A stretch of 9,400 nucleotides of DNA, taken from positions 1 to 9,400 of the forward strand of contig JAQTRI010000119.1 in assembly GCA_028711905.1 (NCBI GenBank), written 5' to 3'. This stretch comes from Candidatus Wallbacteria bacterium. GTDB taxonomy: Bacteria > Muiribacteriota > JAQTZZ01. Below are positions 6,190-9,400 of the stretch, piece by piece. Below the pieces are notes generated by a model. That model worked only from the letters and a program-made list of their open reading frames with translations. It was not told the DNA's origin and ran no database searches. Numbering within the stretch: position 1 is the first letter of the stretch; every line of letters begins with the position of its first letter. Both the position numbers and the translations under genes were made by a program.

Positions 6190-9100
6190 GACACCCCCCG
6201 CCTGATCGAACACGCCTTTCCCTTGAAACAAACATCTCTGGATTCAGTCCATGAGAAGAATGTGCGCCATGGGCATATTTCCACCCTGCACATCTGGCCG
6301 GCCCGGCGGCCGTTGGCTGCCTGCAGGGCAGCCTTGATCGCCACTCTGCTGCCTGATCCGGGCACACCGGAAAAGCGCAAGGAGCTGTGCGAAAAGATCG
6401 GCGGCAGGATCGTGAAAAAGATCGAGAAAAAGAAAATGCCCAGCGGCCAGATTGTGGAGCGGGAAAAAGAAGAAACAGTCGGCGGCATTCTGCACTGGGG
6501 CCGGGAAAAAGAAAACGCCAAAGACCTGGAGTGGTTCAAAAAGGAAATCAAAAAAGCTTACGGAGGCCGAGCGCCGAAAGTGCTTGATCCTTTTGCCGGC
6601 GGCGGGGCAATCCCGCTGGAGGCCATGCGCTTAGGATGCGAAGCAACGGCAGTGGACATCAATCCTGTGGCCTGGTTCATCCTCAAATGCACTCTGGAAT
6701 ACCCGCAGAAACTGGCTGGTAAAACCATGCCACTGCCGGATTTCATTCTGGAAAACAAGGAATTCATGGATGCTTTTTACAAAGCACATCCTCAGTTAAA
6801 CCCAAAAGCAGCAAAGCCTACATATAAAGGCGACAAGACTTCTGCATTTCCAGGGATGCATACGGATAAGCACATAGCCGGACCACAAGCAGATCTTGCC
6901 TGGCAGGTGCGTGCCTGGGGACAATGGGTTCTGGATCATGCCCGGATGGAGCTGGCTGAATTTTATCCGACTTATGCGGATTTTGAGTCCTTAAAACCGG
7001 GCACAGCCTTTGAAAAGCAGAAAATGCGACTTGTGCCGCTGAAAGAAGACGGCAATCCGGATATTGAAAAACTGAATGCAGAATTCAGCAAAGAATATCT
7101 CGATAACAAGCAGAATCCCAGGTGGATCGCCAAGCCGACTGTAGCCTATCTCTGGGCGCGGACTGTCAAATGCAAAAATTGCAGGGCCACAATTCCGCTT
7201 CTGAAAACCCGATGGCTCTGCAAAAAAGACAAAAAGCGCGTATTGCTGACTATGGAGCCTGATTCCGATAAAACTGGCGTGATCTTCGGCATCGAAAACA
7301 ATGTGCCCCCAAAAGGCGGCAATACGGCCCAGAAACGGGAACATGATAAGAAGCTCGGTTCAGGCACCATGTCCAGATCAGGGGCTACTTGTCCTTGCTG
7401 TAATACCATCATGACTATGGAAGACATTAGACTGGAGGGAAAAGCCGGACGTCTGGACACTGTAATGACTGCTGTTGTTGTAGACGGTCAAAATGGCAAG
7501 GAATATCGATTGCCAACCGAACTTGAGATCTTTAAAGCTGCATCAGCCCAGGAAGTATTAGAAAATGTATTTTCGAAGATACCCTTTGGACTGCCTTCAG
7601 AACCAACTCCTAAAGGTGGTAACGGCGCAAGTCGGGCATTTTCTGTTGACGGATATGGCTTTGATCAATGGTGCAAGCTTTTCACGCCGCGTCAGCTGAT
7701 ATCGCTGGGTGCTTTTGTTAAGTGTTCGAAAGAAATAAACCTTAGATTAGAGCTTTCTAACTATGCACCGGAATGGATGGAAGCAATTGCAGCCTACATG
7801 GCAATCCTGAACAACAAAATTGCAGATTATAACTCCATGGTATGTGTCTGGCATATTTCCAGAGAAATCATCGGGCATACCTTTACACGCTTTGCATTAC
7901 CAATAACCTGGGATTTTACTGAGATAGCTGTTTTCAATGATGTTGGTGGTGCATTTTCTTCACAACTTGATTGGCTAACAAGGTTTATCACCCATGGTCT
8001 TCTTGCTGGTGATAGAGCTGAGATACCTAAAGCGCAGAACAGATCAGCGATTAAATCTAATCCTGAATCATACGATGCCATTGTGACTGATCCGCCATAT
8101 TACGATGCAATTCCTTATTCTGATTTGATGGATTTTTTTTATCTCTGGATTAAGCGCACTTTGCATGGTCTTTCACCAGAAATGGATAGTGCTTTCAAGG
8201 ACCAGCTTTCGCCTAAATGGAACCACGCGACTAATGATGGAGAGTTGATCGACGATGCGAGTCGTCATAATGGTGATTCAGCAAAATCTAAAAATGTGTA
8301 CGAAGATGGCATGTTCCAAGCGTTTCAATCTTGCCAAAAATCATTGAAAGATGGCGGGAAATTAATCATCGTTTTTGCACACAAACAACCTGATGCATGG
8401 GAAACTCTGGTATCGGCAATGATTAGGGCTGGCTTTGTAGTAGACGGAAGTTGGCCTATTGCAACAGAAATGCGTGGCGGAGTACGCAATTTTGGGAGAG
8501 CATCGCTATCCTCTTCCGTCTGGCTGGTCTGCAAAAAACGCGCTGTTGAAGCCCGGCCAGGCTGGGACAATCTGGTGCTGGAAGAGATGAAACAAAACAT
8601 CGAGGTCAAACTGCGCGAATTCTGGGACGCAGGCATCCGCGGCCCGGACTTTGTCTGGGCTGCCACAGGCCCGGCCCTGGAAGCCTACAGCAAGCATCCG
8701 GTCGTCAAAAAAGCCAATGACCCGGGCCAGATCATGACTGTCAGCGAATTCCTGTCACAAGTCCGACGCATGGTGGTGGATTTCGTGGTCGGCCGCGTGC
8801 TCTCTGGCGGGGCTGAAGATTCCCAGGCAGCGGACCGCTTGGACGAACCCACAGCCTATTACCTGCTGCACAGAAACGACTTCGGCATGGATGACGCACC
8901 TGCCGGTGCCTGCATCCTGTACGCAGTGTCCTGCGGCATCTCGGACCGCGATTTGAGCGCTACCTGGGACCTGATCGCCCATACTAAGGGAAAAGAAGAT
9001 GATGAGGAAGAGTCCTCAGCAGACGCCGATGCAGAAGCAGACCCTGACGACAGCAGCGATTCAGGCAGCAAGATCAGGCTTAAAACCTGGGCCCAGAGAA

Positions 9101-9393
9101 AAGGCCGCTCCCTCGGCCACGAAGCCCCTGGCGGCCGTCAGGTCCCGCTCATCGACCGCGTGCACTGCCTGATGCATCTGTGGAAATCCGGTGATCTGTC
9201 CAGAGTTGACGAGTATCTGGACGACAATGGCTTAAGACGCCAGGAAATGTTTAAACGATTACTGCAATCTCTGATAGAATTATCTCCGGCAGGCAGCGAA
9301 GAGCGCTCTCTGATGGAATCGCTCAGCAACCATGTGAGTGCGCAGGGAGCAAAGAAAGACGACAGGCAGTTGAAGCTGGAGACAGAAAATTGA
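6187..9393 (+). CDS. DUF1156-type anti-phage adenine-specific DNA methyltransferase
   Basis: The 1068-residue protein opens with the DUF1156 signature, RLIEHAFPL at 5-13 then RHGHISTLHIWPARRPLAAC (27-46). S-adenosylmethionine-binding motif I is DPFAGGG (134-140) followed by AVDINP; the catalytic DPPY is at 635-638. Motif I, a long insert and then DPPY is the order of alpha-class N6-adenine methyltransferases, the roughly 500-residue insert presumably holding target recognition. Within it Cys329-x2-Cys332, Cys345, and Cys402-x2-Cys405 look like zinc ligands. A strongly acidic low-complexity stretch (about 935-961) precedes the helical C-terminus. In the loci I know, this family sits beside a DUF3883 helicase and DUF499/DUF3780 proteins, where methylation marks self DNA. 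GAAGAGG (6174-6180) overlaps the previous stop and is six bases from the ATG. The stop is seven bases from the window end, so any next gene is unseen. The central third is A+T-richer than both ends. Confidence 0.88.
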   Translation: MDTPRLIEHAFPLKQTSLDSVHEKNVRHGHISTLHIWPARRPLAACRAALIATLLPDPGTPEKRKELCEKIGGRIVKKIEKKKMPSGQIVEREKEETVGGILHWGREKENAKDLEWFKKEIKKAYGGRAPKVLDPFAGGGAIPLEAMRLGCEATAVDINPVAWFILKCTLEYPQKLAGKTMPLPDFILENKEFMDAFYKAHPQLNPKAAKPTYKGDKTSAFPGMHTDKHIAGPQADLAWQVRAWGQWVLDHARMELAEFYPTYADFESLKPGTAFEKQKMRLVPLKEDGNPDIEKLNAEFSKEYLDNKQNPRWIAKPTVAYLWARTVKCKNCRATIPLLKTRWLCKKDKKRVLLTMEPDSDKTGVIFGIENNVPPKGGNTAQKREHDKKLGSGTMSRSGATCPCCNTIMTMEDIRLEGKAGRLDTVMTAVVVDGQNGKEYRLPTELEIFKAASAQEVLENVFSKIPFGLPSEPTPKGGNGASRAFSVDGYGFDQWCKLFTPRQLISLGAFVKCSKEINLRLELSNYAPEWMEAIAAYMAILNNKIADYNSMVCVWHISREIIGHTFTRFALPITWDFTEIAVFNDVGGAFSSQLDWLTRFITHGLLAGDRAEIPKAQNRSAIKSNPESYDAIVTDPPYYDAIPYSDLMDFFYLWIKRTLHGLSPEMDSAFKDQLSPKWNHATNDGELIDDASRHNGDSAKSKNVYEDGMFQAFQSCQKSLKDGGKLIIVFAHKQPDAWETLVSAMIRAGFVVDGSWPIATEMRGGVRNFGRASLSSSVWLVCKKRAVEARPGWDNLVLEEMKQNIEVKLREFWDAGIRGPDFVWAATGPALEAYSKHPVVKKANDPGQIMTVSEFLSQVRRMVVDFVVGRVLSGGAEDSQAADRLDEPTAYYLLHRNDFGMDDAPAGACILYAVSCGISDRDLSATWDLIAHTKGKEDDEEESSADADAEADPDDSSDSGSKIRLKTWAQRKGRSLGHEAPGGRQVPLIDRVHCLMHLWKSGDLSRVDEYLDDNGLRRQEMFKRLLQSLIELSPAGSEERSLMESLSNHVSAQGAKKDDRQLKLETEN
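7450..8515 (+). other. A+T-rich central segment of the methyltransferase gene (possible allelic exchange)
   Basis: Within an intact reading frame, 60-base lines sampled here range from about 38 to 47% G+C, against about 52% at 8581-8640 and 68% at 8641-8700. The right-hand change near 8515-8530 is abrupt; the left one, around 7450-7500, is gradual. The segment covers about residues 421-776, including the region ahead of DPPY and the motif itself. Edges are estimated by eye. Confidence 0.4.
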
Positions 9394-9400
9394 AAGACAG

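Noticed and set aside
6168..6551. Reverse-strand 127-codon open frame over the start of the methyltransferase gene
   Set aside because: It is antisense to the highly recognisable DUF1156 N-terminus, has no recognisable domain, and reflects codon bias of the G+C-rich gene.
8325..9071. Several reverse-strand open frames over the end of the methyltransferase gene
   Set aside because: All lie opposite a continuous forward coding frame, overlap one another and show low-complexity serine/alanine runs mirroring the acidic tract.

Overview
The window is a one-strand bacterial defence island; every gene I can support reads left to right. It opens inside the last part of a DUF3883-bearing protein, most likely the C-terminus of a large SNF2-type helicase. 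It closes seven bases after a 1068-residue DUF1156-type adenine-specific DNA methyltransferase. These two families recur together in DISARM-like, methylation-linked anti-phage loci, so I read them as the two edges of one such locus. The host cannot be named. Shine-Dalgarno sites and tight ATGA-type gene coupling show a bacterium, and the flanking genes are roughly 50-55% G+C in the lines I counted.

Between the flanks (about 541-6186) lies a compositionally different block of about 5.6 kb, close to 38-40% G+C in sampled lines. It holds four co-directional genes: an OLD-family ATPase/TOPRIM nuclease (562-2409), a UvrD/REP-type helicase overlapping it by four bases (2406-4289), a cytosolic trypsin-fold serine protease with an intact-looking His/Asp/Ser triad (4356-5141), and a protein with two membrane segments and a long soluble N-terminal region (5162-6175). 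The first two have the gene order and motifs of Gabija (GajA-GajB). The last two are not part of canonical two-gene Gabija. The methyltransferase starts 11 bases after the fourth gene, and I see no terminator from 2406 to 6187, so cassette and methyltransferase are probably co-transcribed.

The left junction is busy. A strong intrinsic terminator (511-547) lies between the helicase end and the OLD gene, overlapped by a 37-codon reading frame (446-559) that overlaps the helicase stop. A weak promoter-like -10 box lies just upstream. The T-run of the terminator coincides with the drop in G+C, so this is the likely left edge of the insertion. The translation-start regions of the OLD gene and the methyltransferase are nearly identical for 12-13 bases, which may mark the two ends of the inserted block.

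Working model (inference): a Gabija-type sensor/nuclease module carrying an added protease plus membrane-protein arm was inserted between the helicase and methyltransferase of a DISARM-like locus. The methyltransferase is itself mosaic: its central third (about 7450-8515), which includes the DPPY catalytic motif, is A+T-richer than both ends. The protease/2TM pair is the best candidate for an undescribed effector module. No RNA genes, CRISPR arrays, insertion sequences or clear att sites were seen.
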